Positions 6,606 to 12,306 of a DNA stretch of 20,018 bases are shown in pieces. How positions within the stretch are numbered: position 1 is the stretch's first letter; each line of letters begins with the position of its first letter. Origin of the DNA: an uncultured Eubacteriales bacterium (GTDB lineage Bacteria > Bacillota > Clostridia > Oscillospirales > Acutalibacteraceae); the NCBI GenBank assembly GCA_934476545.1, contig CAKSOB010000017.1:1-20018 (forward strand), read 5' to 3'. The notes under the pieces were generated by a model, which made no database searches, was not told where the DNA came from, and worked only from the letters and a program-made list of their open reading frames with translations. A program made the translations under genes and the position numbers.

Positions 6606-7946
6606 ATGGAACAGATACAGTTGCCGGAATCTATGAAGATTGTGTTAAATCGACTGGAACAATACGGATTTGAAGCATTTGTTGTAGGGGGATGTGTACG
6701 GGATGCTTTGCTGCACCGCCCCTGCTCCGATTGGGACGTAACAACAAACGCATTGCCGGAAGAAATTTCGGAGGTATTTTCGGAGTATCCTCAGGCAGAT
6801 GTGGGAAAGCAACACGGTACAGTTGTGGTGGTGATTGCAGGGGAACCGATTGAAATTACCACTTATCGGATTGAGGGAGCATATCAAGACCATCGTCATC
6901 CTTCATCGGTTTCCTTTACCTCCTGTTTGGAGGAGGATTTGGCACGGCGGGATTTTACGATCAATGCCATGGCATATCATCCCAAAACAGGAATCATAGA
7001 TCCTTTTTTTGGCAAGCGAGATTTGCAGAAACAGCAAATTCGAGCGGTGGGACAAGCAGAACAGCGGTTCCAAGAGGATGCTCTGCGGATTTTACGAGGA
7101 CTTCGCTTCGCAGCACAGCTTACGTTTTCTATCGAAGAAGATACGCAGACAGCAATGCGAAATCAGCAAGTGTTATTGGACTACCTTTCCAAAGAGCGTA
7201 TTTGCGCAGAAGTATCTAAACTGCTTTGCGCTCCGAATTGTGTTTCGGTTTTGAGAGAAAACGCAGAAATTTTCTTTCAGATTTTACCGGAACTGCGCCC
7301 CATGCAAGGATTTCAGCAAAACACCCCATATCATTGCTTTGATGTTTGGGAACATACGCTTCATGCACTGGAAGCAACGCCATTAGATCTTATATTACGG
7401 TTAACGATGCTGCTCCATGATAGCGGAAAGCCTCATACTTATGTGGAGGATGAAAAAGGTGTGGGACATTTCCCCGGACACGCAAAAGTCAGTGTGCAGA
7501 TTGCGGAAGCGATTTTATCTCGATTGCATTTTGATAAAAAAACTACGGAACGTGTTTGTCTTTTGGTAACCCATCATGACCTTGTAATGCAACAAGAAGA
7601 ACGATGGGTAAAACGCCAATTAAACCGGTTTGGAGAGGAAGTGTTCTTTCAATTATTGACGGTTCATCGCAGCGATGCGGCGGGACAGTCTGCCATTTGC
7701 AGACCTCGATTTGCAGAGTATGACCGTTGTGAGGCAATTGCCCGAGAAATAATTGCACAGCAGCAGTGCTTCCAACTGCGAGATTTGGCAGTGACGGGAA
7801 CGGATTTAATTGCATTAGGAATCCCACAAGGCAAACAGATTGGAGCAATTTTAGAACAGCTTTTGCAAAACGTCATGGACGGTACTTGCGCTAATGAAAA
7901 AGAATCCCTTCTCGCACTGGCAGAACAATTAAAAGAAACAAAATAA
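6606..7946 (+). CDS. cca: CCA tRNA nucleotidyltransferase
   Basis: The 446-residue class II nucleotidyltransferase adds or repairs the CCA end of tRNAs in the cytosol. The head domain has GGCVRD (residues 28-33) and the metal-binding D42-W-D44. RRDFTINAMAY (around 110) and RILRGLRFAAQL (around 160) are the conserved nucleotide-recognition segments, and the following helices form the body. LLHDSGKP (around 265) and a later THHD belong to a C-terminal HD domain, which in related enzymes carries phosphohydrolase activity and is common in the long clostridial and proteobacterial forms. AAGGAGG lies 8 bases before the ATG. TGATACAAT at 6576-6584 is a likely -10 with no clear -35. The gene ends at its own terminator. 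Confidence 0.93.
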   Translation: MEQIQLPESMKIVLNRLEQYGFEAFVVGGCVRDALLHRPCSDWDVTTNALPEEISEVFSEYPQADVGKQHGTVVVVIAGEPIEITTYRIEGAYQDHRHPSSVSFTSCLEEDLARRDFTINAMAYHPKTGIIDPFFGKRDLQKQQIRAVGQAEQRFQEDALRILRGLRFAAQLTFSIEEDTQTAMRNQQVLLDYLSKERICAEVSKLLCAPNCVSVLRENAEIFFQILPELRPMQGFQQNTPYHCFDVWEHTLHALEATPLDLILRLTMLLHDSGKPHTYVEDEKGVGHFPGHAKVSVQIAEAILSRLHFDKKTTERVCLLVTHHDLVMQQEERWVKRQLNRFGEEVFFQLLTVHRSDAAGQSAICRPRFAEYDRCEAIAREIIAQQQCFQLRDLAVTGTDLIALGIPQGKQIGAILEQLLQNVMDGTCANEKESLLALAEQLKETK

Positions 7947-7952
7947 AAAAAG

Positions 7953-7985
7953 CACAGAGCGTAACAAATGCACTCTGTGTTTTTT
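7953..7985 (+). terminator. Rho-independent terminator of cca
   Basis: CACAGAG (7953-7959) pairs with CTCTGTG (7973-7979) and is followed by TTTTTT. A run of A precedes the stem, so it may also work weakly in the other direction for the convergent deformylase gene. Confidence 0.8.
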
Positions 7986-8064
7986 GTTGCGCTATCGTTA
8001 AGAAAGAATGAAGTCTAGTCTTCCATATCTGGCGCATCACATAATAATTGAATTACTCTGCCTG

Positions 8065-8478
8065 TTAAATTAAAATTCCGTTGCAGTGGTCGATCTCATG
8101 CTGAATCACTTGGGCGGCAAGGTCGGAAAAGGTTCCTTTTTGCGGTTGAAAATTTTGGTCGAAATAGGTCACGTCAATCGTTGTGAATCGTCGTGTGGCT
8201 TTGGTGCCTGTGTGGGATAAACAGCCTTCTTCGGTTTCATAAACACCACCGTATTGTTTGGTAATAACCGGATTGACCATAACCAAACAGGTGTCCTGCA
8301 GACGCACCACAATGATTCGTTTTAACACACCGATCATATTGGCAGCCATACCAATACAGTGCGCCTGATGGTACGTTACGGTATCCATTAAATCCGTTGC
8401 AACAGCAAGGTCTTCTTTCCCTGCCGGTTTGGATTTTTGCGATAATAACATTGGGTCGGTTACAATTGGTCGAATCAT
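8065..8478 (-). CDS. def: Peptide deformylase
   Basis: This 137-residue metalloenzyme removes the formyl group from the initiator methionine of nascent proteins. The three family motifs are present: motif 1 as GMAAN (43-47), a variant of GxGxAAxQ in which Asn replaces Gln, as in the short clostridial form; motif 2 as EGCLS (84-88), where C86 is a metal ligand; and motif 3 as HEIDH (127-131), which supplies two histidine ligands and the catalytic glutamate. The start at 8478 has GAGGAGGG 6 bases upstream. It is shorter than the 150-190 residues of type 1 and 2 enzymes and stops soon after motif 3. It converges on cca and diverges from the cotJ operon. Confidence 0.92.
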   Translation of the reverse strand: MIRPIVTDPMLLSQKSKPAGKEDLAVATDLMDTVTYHQAHCIGMAANMIGVLKRIIVVRLQDTCLVMVNPVITKQYGGVYETEEGCLSHTGTKATRRFTTIDVTYFDQNFQPQKGTFSDLAAQVIQHEIDHCNGILI

Positions 8479-8559
8479 GCAATCCCTCCTCTGCCCTGCT
8501 GTTGTTTCTTCTATATTTTATTATACTAAATTTTAAAGAGTTCTGCAAGTAATCGTGTG

Positions 8560-8588
8560 GCACAAAAAGGGACAACACACCATAGAAT
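8560..8588 (+). promoter_or_regulatory. Candidate mother-cell (sigma-E/sigma-K) promoter of cotJ
   Basis: CATAGAATA (8581-8589) matches the sigma-E -10 consensus CATACAnT at all but one specified base and also fits sigma-K CATAnnnTA. The -35 part GCACAAA (8560-8566) with 14 bp spacing is weak. The position, about 45 bp before the cotJA start, is suitable, and cotJ is sigma-E controlled in Bacillus subtilis. Confidence 0.4.
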
Positions 8589-8631
8589 AAAGCAGGGAAT
8601 CTTCCCAATACATACAGAAAGGAGCTTTGAT

Positions 8632-8847
8632 ATGACGATGCAGGATACTCCAATGGAATGGATGCCGGAACAATGCGGACGGGAGCGAAGTCTCTTACCA
8701 AAGGATCCGGTTGTGGCGATGGCATACGTTCCCTTTCAGCAATTTTCTGCCCGTAATTTGTATGGCGCAGAAAAGGGGTTGGAACAAGGAACCTTATTTC
8801 CGGAGTTAGACAAACCGTTTTCAGGATGGCCGGGTGATTGGAAATGA
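8632..8847 (+). CDS. cotJA: Spore coat protein CotJA
   Basis: The 71-residue protein begins at ATG 8632, with AAAGGAG 7 bases before it; an upstream in-frame ATG at 8557 lacks a ribosome binding site. The stretch DPVVAMAYVPFQQF followed by LYGAEKGLEQGTLFPELDKPF is the family signature. CotJA belongs to the three-gene cotJ operon whose products form an inner-coat layer; in B. subtilis CotJA is needed to place CotJC. Four-base overlap with cotJB (ATGA) shows translational coupling. Expression is expected in the mother cell during sporulation. The presence of the operon shows that the host forms endospores, or descends from a spore former. Confidence 0.9.
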   Translation: MTMQDTPMEWMPEQCGRERSLLPKDPVVAMAYVPFQQFSARNLYGAEKGLEQGTLFPELDKPFSGWPGDWK

Positions 8848-9098
8848 AAGAGCAAGAAAAATTGATGCGGCAGATTTCTGCCTATGGGTTTGCGGCTTGG
8901 GAACTGCATATCTTTTTGGATACACACCCGGATAATTGCGATGCTGCAAAAAAATTGGAAGAAGCGCAGGCAAAACAAAAAGCATTGGTGCAGCAATATG
9001 AAGCAAAATACGGACCAATTAACGAAACCAGTCACACTGCCAATCGATGGGCATGGGTTTCCGGTCCGTGGCCATGGGAACAGGAGGCGAATGAATAA
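8844..9098 (+). CDS. cotJB: Spore coat protein CotJB
   Basis: The 84-residue protein starts at ATG 8844 inside the cotJA stop (ATGA), the usual coupled arrangement; an upstream TTG is less likely. The sequence runs through LMRQISAYGFAAWELHIFLDTH, then a helical segment with QQYEAKYGPI, to a C-terminal WVSGPWPWE, matching CotJB throughout. It is a small spore-coat component acting with CotJA and CotJC. GGAGG at its 3' end (9083-9087) serves as ribosome binding site for cotJC, whose ATG overlaps the cotJB stop (TAATG). Confidence 0.92.
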   Translation: MKEQEKLMRQISAYGFAAWELHIFLDTHPDNCDAAKKLEEAQAKQKALVQQYEAKYGPINETSHTANRWAWVSGPWPWEQEANE

Positions 9099-9205
9099 TG
9101 TGGATTTATGAAAAGAAGTTACAGTATCCGGTAAATATTAAAGAACCCAATGCGGCGCTTGCAAAAATTATCATTACGCAATACGGAGGTGCCTATGGCA
9201 GTTAA
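9098..9205 (+). CDS. cotJC: cotJC, 5' part, interrupted after codon 31
   Basis: ATG 9098 overlaps the cotJB stop. The first 31 residues (MWIYEKKLQYPVNIK, then LAKIIITQYGG) are unmistakably the start of CotJC, a manganese-catalase-like spore-coat protein of about 190-200 residues. After GGAGGT (9185-9190) the match stops: the frame reads AYGS and a stop codon at 9203-9205, where the family reads (A/P)-D/H-G-E-L. The missing continuation is found in the same frame at 12126. Everything upstream in the operon is intact, with normal spacing and ribosome binding sites, so the interruption comes from insertion and not general decay. As it stands the gene would give a 35-residue peptide without catalytic residues. 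Confidence 0.92.
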   Translation: MWIYEKKLQYPVNIKEPNAALAKIIITQYGGAYGS

Positions 9206-9208
9206 ATA
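9185..9208 (+). other. attL of the cotJC element
   Basis: The core GGAGGT (9185-9190) joins cotJC on the left to the element on the right. The element-side arm is GGCAGTTAAATA (9197-9208), the inverted partner of the arm in attR. The centre of symmetry is the GG at 9188-9189. Confidence 0.8.
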
Positions 9209-9302
9209 TTATTTTATCAGCGTGCGTTACACACACCATCACCCTCGAGGATGGTACCGTATCCTTGTCTGTGTCAGTATCGGCTTTTTGGGGTTTCTCT
9301 AA
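9195..9302 (+). CDS. Candidate 35-residue hydrophobic peptide using the attL core as ribosome binding site
   Basis: ATG 9195 stands 5 bases after GGAGG (9185-9189), which is also the recombination core and cotJC codons 30-31. The 35 codons (starting MAVKYYFISVRYTHHH) end in a hydrophobic stretch around ILVCVSIGFLGFL, which could insert in a membrane. I do not recognise it. If real, it is made from the cotJ transcript only while the element is integrated. With so few codons it could be chance. Confidence 0.3.
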   Translation: MAVKYYFISVRYTHHHPRGWYRILVCVSIGFLGFL

Positions 9303-9318
9303 AAACCGGTGTGTTTCT

Positions 9319-9528
9319 TTATGTTGTATGTGTTCCCATATTTTCTGAATAATCTTCCAATGACAATTTGCTGATAGTTTGCATCATATGATGGACAAAC
9401 TCCTCCCATTCTTCTTGAGAGATATGGCGTGTTACAGTACCATCTCGATTTACAGAAAAACATAGGGCTTCACAGTCACCATCCTTTTTGTAAAGCTCAG
9501 CTTGCCAACCTTGCAAGTCTATTTTCAT
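9319..9528 (-). CDS. Hypothetical 69-residue protein of the cotJC element
   Basis: The start at 9528 has GAGGAGGG 6 bases upstream on the reverse strand, an excellent ribosome binding site that supports a real gene. The protein begins MKIDLQGWQAELYKKDGDCEALCFSVNRDG, continues with TRHISQEEWEEFVHHMMQ, and ends in a polar tail; it looks like a small alpha/beta cytosolic protein without membrane segments. I do not recognise a family. It points toward the cotJC 5' part, antisense to any read-through of the cotJ transcript. A terminator at 9640-9680 isolates it from reverse transcription further right, so it needs its own promoter, which I could not identify. A role with the recombinase is possible but unproven. 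Confidence 0.55.
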   Translation of the reverse strand: MKIDLQGWQAELYKKDGDCEALCFSVNRDGTVTRHISQEEWEEFVHHMMQTISKLSLEDYSENMGTHTT

Positions 9529-9639
9529 AGGAATCCCTCCTCTTCCCCATGCTATGCTTTGGATGGATTGTCCTATGTAAATTTAGGCAATTTTTCAAGT
9601 ATTAGCGGGATTCTGTGATTTTTTAAAACGACCAAAAAA

Positions 9640-9680
9640 ATATCCACTCTTTTTCTGTTCCTGCAGAATAGAGCGGATAT
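9640..9680 (-). terminator. Reverse-strand terminator in front of the recombinase gene
   Basis: An imperfect inverted repeat, ATATCC-CTCT-TTCTG (9640-9657) against CAGAA-AGAG-GGATAT (9664-9680), is followed on the reverse strand by a run of seven T (complement of 9633-9639). It would stop leftward transcription coming from within the element. It could also be a protein-binding dyad. Confidence 0.5.
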
Positions 9681-9705
9681 GGCACAAAATACAATTTATT
9701 TTCAT

Positions 9706-9735
9706 GAATATTAAATTGCTGTTCTCCCATAAAAT
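9706..9735 (+). promoter_or_regulatory. Sigma-E-type (mother-cell) promoter of the serine recombinase
   Basis: GAATATT (9706-9712) fits the sigma-E -35 consensus KMATATT exactly. CATAAAAT (9728-9735) differs from CATACAnT at one position. The spacing is 15 bp, within the usual range. Transcription would begin near 9742, with CGGAGGG (9755-9761) as ribosome binding site and the start at 9768. No sigma-A promoter with correct spacing was found in the same interval. The skin-element recombinase of B. subtilis is likewise sigma-E controlled. Confidence 0.6.
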
Positions 9736-9767
9736 TAAGAGGGGTATTTTCAATCGGAGGGATTTTT

Positions 9768-11186
9768 ATGATGAAAACAGCAGCGGCATATGTTCGTGTT
9801 TCGACCGATCATCAAACGGAGCTTTCACCGGATAGTCAAATAAAACAAATTTATAATTATGCAAAATCACATCATTTAATAGTGCCGCCGGAATTTATTT
9901 TTTCCGATGAAGGCATCAGCGGAAAGCATACCAAAAATCGAGAAGCGTTTAATCAGATGATTGCTATGGCAAAAACAACGCCGAAACCCTTTGATGTTAT
10001 CTTGGTGTGGAAGTTTAGTCGATTTGCTCGCAATCGAGAAGACAGCATTCTCTATAAGTCCATGCTGCGAAAACAACTGGGAATTGAGGTAGTTTCCATT
10101 ACAGAACCCATAGGCAATGACAAAATGGCTGTTTTGATGGAAGCGCTGATTGAAGCCATGGACGAATATTATAGCATCAATTTGGCAGAAGAAGTGAAGC
10201 GTGGCATGAAAGAGAAAGTCACCCGAGGAAATCCGGTGTCGATTGCCCCTTTTGGTTATAAAATGCAAAAGGGATGCTATGTGATTGATTCGGGAAAAGC
10301 TGCGATTGTTCGTATGATTTTTGAAGATTACACCAATGGAAAAGGGTGCCGAGAAATTGCCGAAAAGCTCAATTTGATGGGTATTCCTTCTGCAAAAGGG
10401 AATCTTTTTGAAACTAGAACAATTGCATATATTTTAAATAATCCTGTCTACATTGGGAAAATTCGATGGAACCCCAAAGGAGTTACTCAACGAAATTTTC
10501 AAGACCCCTCTCTCATGATAGTGAATGGTAGTCACAAGCCGATTATAAAAAAAACACTATGGGATAAAGCACAGGTAATTCTTGCACACCATAAATTGAT
10601 TTATGGCAACCATACTCGCAGAAAACCGGTTCCAAAATTTATGCTGCAAGGGTTGGTGCGCTGCTCTAATTGCGGCGCTACGCTGTGCCATTCCGTTAAC
10701 GATTCTGTTCAATGCCATAAATACGCCTCGGGACAGTGCCATGTGTCCCACAGTATCAAAATTTCAAAACTGAACGATGTGGTTCTTCGGTTATTGGAGA
10801 TTTCTTTTGGGAACGCCACTTTTGCATGGACTCCTTCCCCTACCGAAACTTCCTCAAAAACACGAGTGTTATTGGATCGTCAAATTACTGTTGAACAGGC
10901 AAAAATTTCTCGCATAAAAGAGGCGTACACCGCTGGGATTGATACATTGGAGGAATACAAATTAAACAAATCCTCTGCGGAACATACCCTTATGAAATTG
11001 AATCAACTGCGGGAATCCGTTGTGATGCAACCGGTTGATACTACTCCCAAGCAACAATCCATCTTAGACATTATAAAATCCCCATCTGTTTCCAATAAGG
11101 AAAAGAACGATTTGCTGCGAGAGGTGATTGACCATATCGTATTTCATCGAAAAGACAATCGTTTGAAAATTGTATACCGTTCGTAA
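9768..11186 (+). CDS. Large serine recombinase
   Basis: The 472-residue protein is a phage-type large serine recombinase that cuts and rejoins att sites. Residues 4-150 are the resolvase/invertase catalytic domain with nucleophile S12 in YVRVST, SDEGISG around 46-52, and the arginine cluster KFSRFARNRED (82-92). Residues about 158-275 form the recombinase DNA-binding domain (APFGYKM, then GKGCREIAEKLN, then ILNNPVYIGKIRW). A zinc ribbon follows with C299, C302, C316 and C324. Residues about 365-420 are a predicted coiled coil that controls directionality. The domain set is complete, so the enzyme should be active. It lies near attL inside the interrupted cotJC, which it presumably inserted into and can restore. 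ATG 9768 has GGAGG 7 bases upstream. Its promoter fits sigma-E. Excision usually also needs a directionality factor. Confidence 0.93.
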   Translation: MMKTAAAYVRVSTDHQTELSPDSQIKQIYNYAKSHHLIVPPEFIFSDEGISGKHTKNREAFNQMIAMAKTTPKPFDVILVWKFSRFARNREDSILYKSMLRKQLGIEVVSITEPIGNDKMAVLMEALIEAMDEYYSINLAEEVKRGMKEKVTRGNPVSIAPFGYKMQKGCYVIDSGKAAIVRMIFEDYTNGKGCREIAEKLNLMGIPSAKGNLFETRTIAYILNNPVYIGKIRWNPKGVTQRNFQDPSLMIVNGSHKPIIKKTLWDKAQVILAHHKLIYGNHTRRKPVPKFMLQGLVRCSNCGATLCHSVNDSVQCHKYASGQCHVSHSIKISKLNDVVLRLLEISFGNATFAWTPSPTETSSKTRVLLDRQITVEQAKISRIKEAYTAGIDTLEEYKLNKSSAEHTLMKLNQLRESVVMQPVDTTPKQQSILDIIKSPSVSNKEKNDLLREVIDHIVFHRKDNRLKIVYRS

Positions 11187-11220
11187 GAATATAAGGTGAC
11201 AAGCGTTATTTAAAAGGAAC

Positions 11221-11769
11221 TTAGTGGATTTTCCATAGCTGTTGTTTTAACCAATCAGCAGGCAATGGAAATCTCTTTTGATCTTCTGCTACCCATTTCA
11301 CATCATATGTTTGTTCTTGAACTGCATCCATAATTTTCTCAAACAGCTTGTCATCTACACATAGATGTCTCCAAATGTGACAAGTATTTTCCATGTTTTC
11401 TTTTCTCGGATAAGCATTCCAGAAAGATAGGAACATTTCCTCATCCAGTGATTCTGTTTCCGGATCAAAAGGAAGTGTCTTTGCGTTGTTTCCTCGAGAA
11501 GTGTTCTTTTGCATTAGCTTGTAGGCGTTCCAATGGGCGATTGCCAAACATTCATTGGAAAGAAGGAAGATCAGCTTTGCTGCTGCCAATTCTTCTACAT
11601 CTTTCTCTGTAGATCTTGTTGCAGTTAGAACATCATTCGGAGAGGAAATGATTCCATCGTTATCGGCTCTCATCAAAAGATGAAAATATAAATTTTGTGC
11701 ATCCTTCGTCATAGCAATAAATTGCTCGTTTTCTGTTACAAAATTCCCAAATATTCTTAGTACGTTCAT
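11221..11769 (-). CDS. Phage replisome-organiser-like protein under riboswitch control
   Basis: The 182-residue start at 11769 (MNVLRIFGNF) is preferred because the longer frame back to 11862 would begin inside the leader and read through the terminator hairpin at 11805-11828; AAAGGA lies about 11 bases before 11769. Residues about 5-85 (TKDAQNLYFHLLMRADNDGI) match the winged-helix N-domain of phage replisome organisers and DnaD-like proteins. The C-terminal part (FWNAYPRKENMENTCHIWRH to FPLPADWLKQQLW) follows the FWxxYPrK...PatWL...W pattern of phage replication proteins. The central linker is short. It is convergent with the recombinase gene. No replication origin or helicase loader accompanies it here, so in this reduced element it may have another task, such as a DNA-binding excision factor; that is speculation. 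Transcription comes from the consensus promoter at 11981-12009 through the c-di-GMP riboswitch. Confidence 0.7.
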   Translation of the reverse strand: MNVLRIFGNFVTENEQFIAMTKDAQNLYFHLLMRADNDGIISSPNDVLTATRSTEKDVEELAAAKLIFLLSNECLAIAHWNAYKLMQKNTSRGNNAKTLPFDPETESLDEEMFLSFWNAYPRKENMENTCHIWRHLCVDDKLFEKIMDAVQEQTYDVKWVAEDQKRFPLPADWLKQQLWKIH

Positions 11770-11804
11770 ATTATACCATGTCCTTTCATTGTGAAAATAA
11801 AAAA

Positions 11805-11881
11805 GGAGATCACCGCACGGCAATCTCCCCAAATGGCATAAAATAACAACAGTATAAAACAATCCCCCTGAGACAGGGAAT
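11805..11881 (-). terminator. Tandem terminators forming the riboswitch expression platform
   Basis: On the reverse strand, immediately after the aptamer, ATTCCCT (11881-11875) pairs with AGGGGGAT (11869-11862, one bulge) and is followed by TGTTTTAT. A second hairpin, GGAGAT (11828-11823) with ATCTCC (11810-11805), is followed by TTTTTTATTTT. Both precede the replication-type gene. The first overlaps the 3' edge of the aptamer, so ligand binding could decide its formation. Whether c-di-GMP turns the gene on or off cannot be read with certainty. Confidence 0.65.
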
Positions 11882-11965
11882 CGTGCAACTGGCTGTCATG
11901 TCCAAAGTGGAGGTAGACCCTATAGCTTTGCGTCACTGCCTTTCGGCAGGTTTGCCATATAAAGT
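11875..11965 (-). promoter_or_regulatory. c-di-GMP-I (GEMM-I) riboswitch aptamer
   Basis: Read on the reverse strand, the hallmark segments occur in order: GGCAAACC (11956-11949), a CTGCC-GAAA-GGCAG hairpin with the GNRA tetraloop, GACGCAAAGC (11934-11925), a TATAGGGTCTA segment starting the second helix, then ATGACAGCCAGTTGCACG (about 11899-11882). These match the class I cyclic di-GMP aptamer, including the conserved CAAAGC joining segment and the tetraloop. It lies directly downstream of a perfect sigma-A promoter and upstream of two terminators and the replisome-organiser-like gene. The element thus couples one of its genes to a second messenger that controls motility, adhesion and, in clostridia, sporulation. 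Confidence 0.9.
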
Positions 11966-11980
11966 TTTTGATTTATCGAT

Positions 11981-12009
11981 ATTATAGCGAAAGAGCCCTC
12001 CACTGTCAA
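11981..12009 (-). promoter_or_regulatory. Perfect-consensus sigma-A promoter driving the riboswitch
   Basis: On the reverse strand TTGACA (12009-12004), a 17-bp spacer and TATAAT (11986-11981) match the sigma-A consensus exactly. A-tracts upstream (around 12015-12045) resemble an UP element. Transcription should begin near 11974, just before the aptamer. Such a strong promoter implies control at the riboswitch and not at initiation. Confidence 0.9.
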
Positions 12010-12103
12010 TATTTTCCATGAAATTTTTTTGAATTTTTTCAAATTAGGATATTTTGTAGTGCTTCTATTTTTTCTAACCACGCAAATCTGTGCAAAAACA
12101 ACC

Positions 12104-12125
12104 TATTTAACAGCCTTGTGGAGGT
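12104..12125 (+). other. attR of the cotJC element
   Basis: The element-side arm TATTTAACAGCC (12104-12115) is followed by TTGT and the core GGAGGT (12120-12125), then cotJC. Its arm is the inverted complement of GGCAGTTAAATA in attL at 11 of 12 positions. Both arms lie exactly 8 bases from the central GG. Confidence 0.8.
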
Positions 12126-12242
12126 CCGCATGGAGAATTAGGAGCCTCATTACGCTATTTAAGCCAACGGTATACGATGCCTTATCCGGAGGTAAAAGCC
12201 ATATTAACAGATATCGGAACGGAAGAATTAGCACATAAATGA
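12126..12242 (+). pseudogene. cotJC: cotJC, middle part (codons 32-68), truncated again
   Basis: Directly after the attR core the frame reads PHGELGASLRYLSQRY, then TMPYPEVKAILTDIGTEELAH, the continuation of CotJC after ITQYGG. DIGTEELAH contains the first metal-binding Glu and His region of the manganese-catalase-like four-helix bundle. The match ends after the CAT codon at 12234-12236. The family continues with L-E-M, but here the frame reads K and a stop (12240-12242). About 120 C-terminal residues are missing from the window. The break coincides with the start of the prophage region. The fragment has no start codon or ribosome binding site of its own and can be expressed only if the 2.9-kb element is excised. 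Confidence 0.88.
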
Positions 12243-12306
12243 TGGATATTAGCAAAGTCGAAAAAGAAAAAATAGGATAACTACTAGAAATTTCGTCCCG
12301 AATATA

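Larger units (their letters stand above)
9188..12123 (+). mobile_element. 2.9-kb serine-recombinase intervening element within cotJC
   Basis: The element lies between two copies of GGAGGT (9185-9190 and 12120-12125), 2,935 bp apart. Cutting at the central GG of each copy and joining the flanks restores cotJC in frame (ITQYGG followed by PHGELGASLRYL). Its genes are a 35-codon candidate ORF, a 69-residue reverse gene, a large serine recombinase, a reverse phage-replication-type gene and a c-di-GMP riboswitch. It has no structural, lysis or packaging genes, so it is a reduced prophage or an integrative element, much smaller than sigK skin elements. The recombinase promoter fits sigma-E, suggesting excision in the mother cell, where loss is not inherited. 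The reverse-strand gene under riboswitch control may influence excision. The boundaries and frame restoration are seen directly; the timing is inference. Confidence 0.88.

Noticed and set aside
8611..8618. CATACAGA as a sigma-E -10 box for cotJA
   Set aside because: It touches the ribosome binding site, so transcription would start too late. The CATAGAATA element at 8581 is better placed.
11221..11862. Longer 213-codon version of the replisome-organiser-like gene
   Set aside because: The extra N-terminal codons would be translated from the riboswitch terminator hairpin; the start at 11769 lies after it.
12029..12238. A 69-codon + strand ORF with a hydrophobic start
   Set aside because: It crosses the attR junction, is out of frame with the clear CotJC coding sequence at 12126-12236, and has no ribosome binding site.
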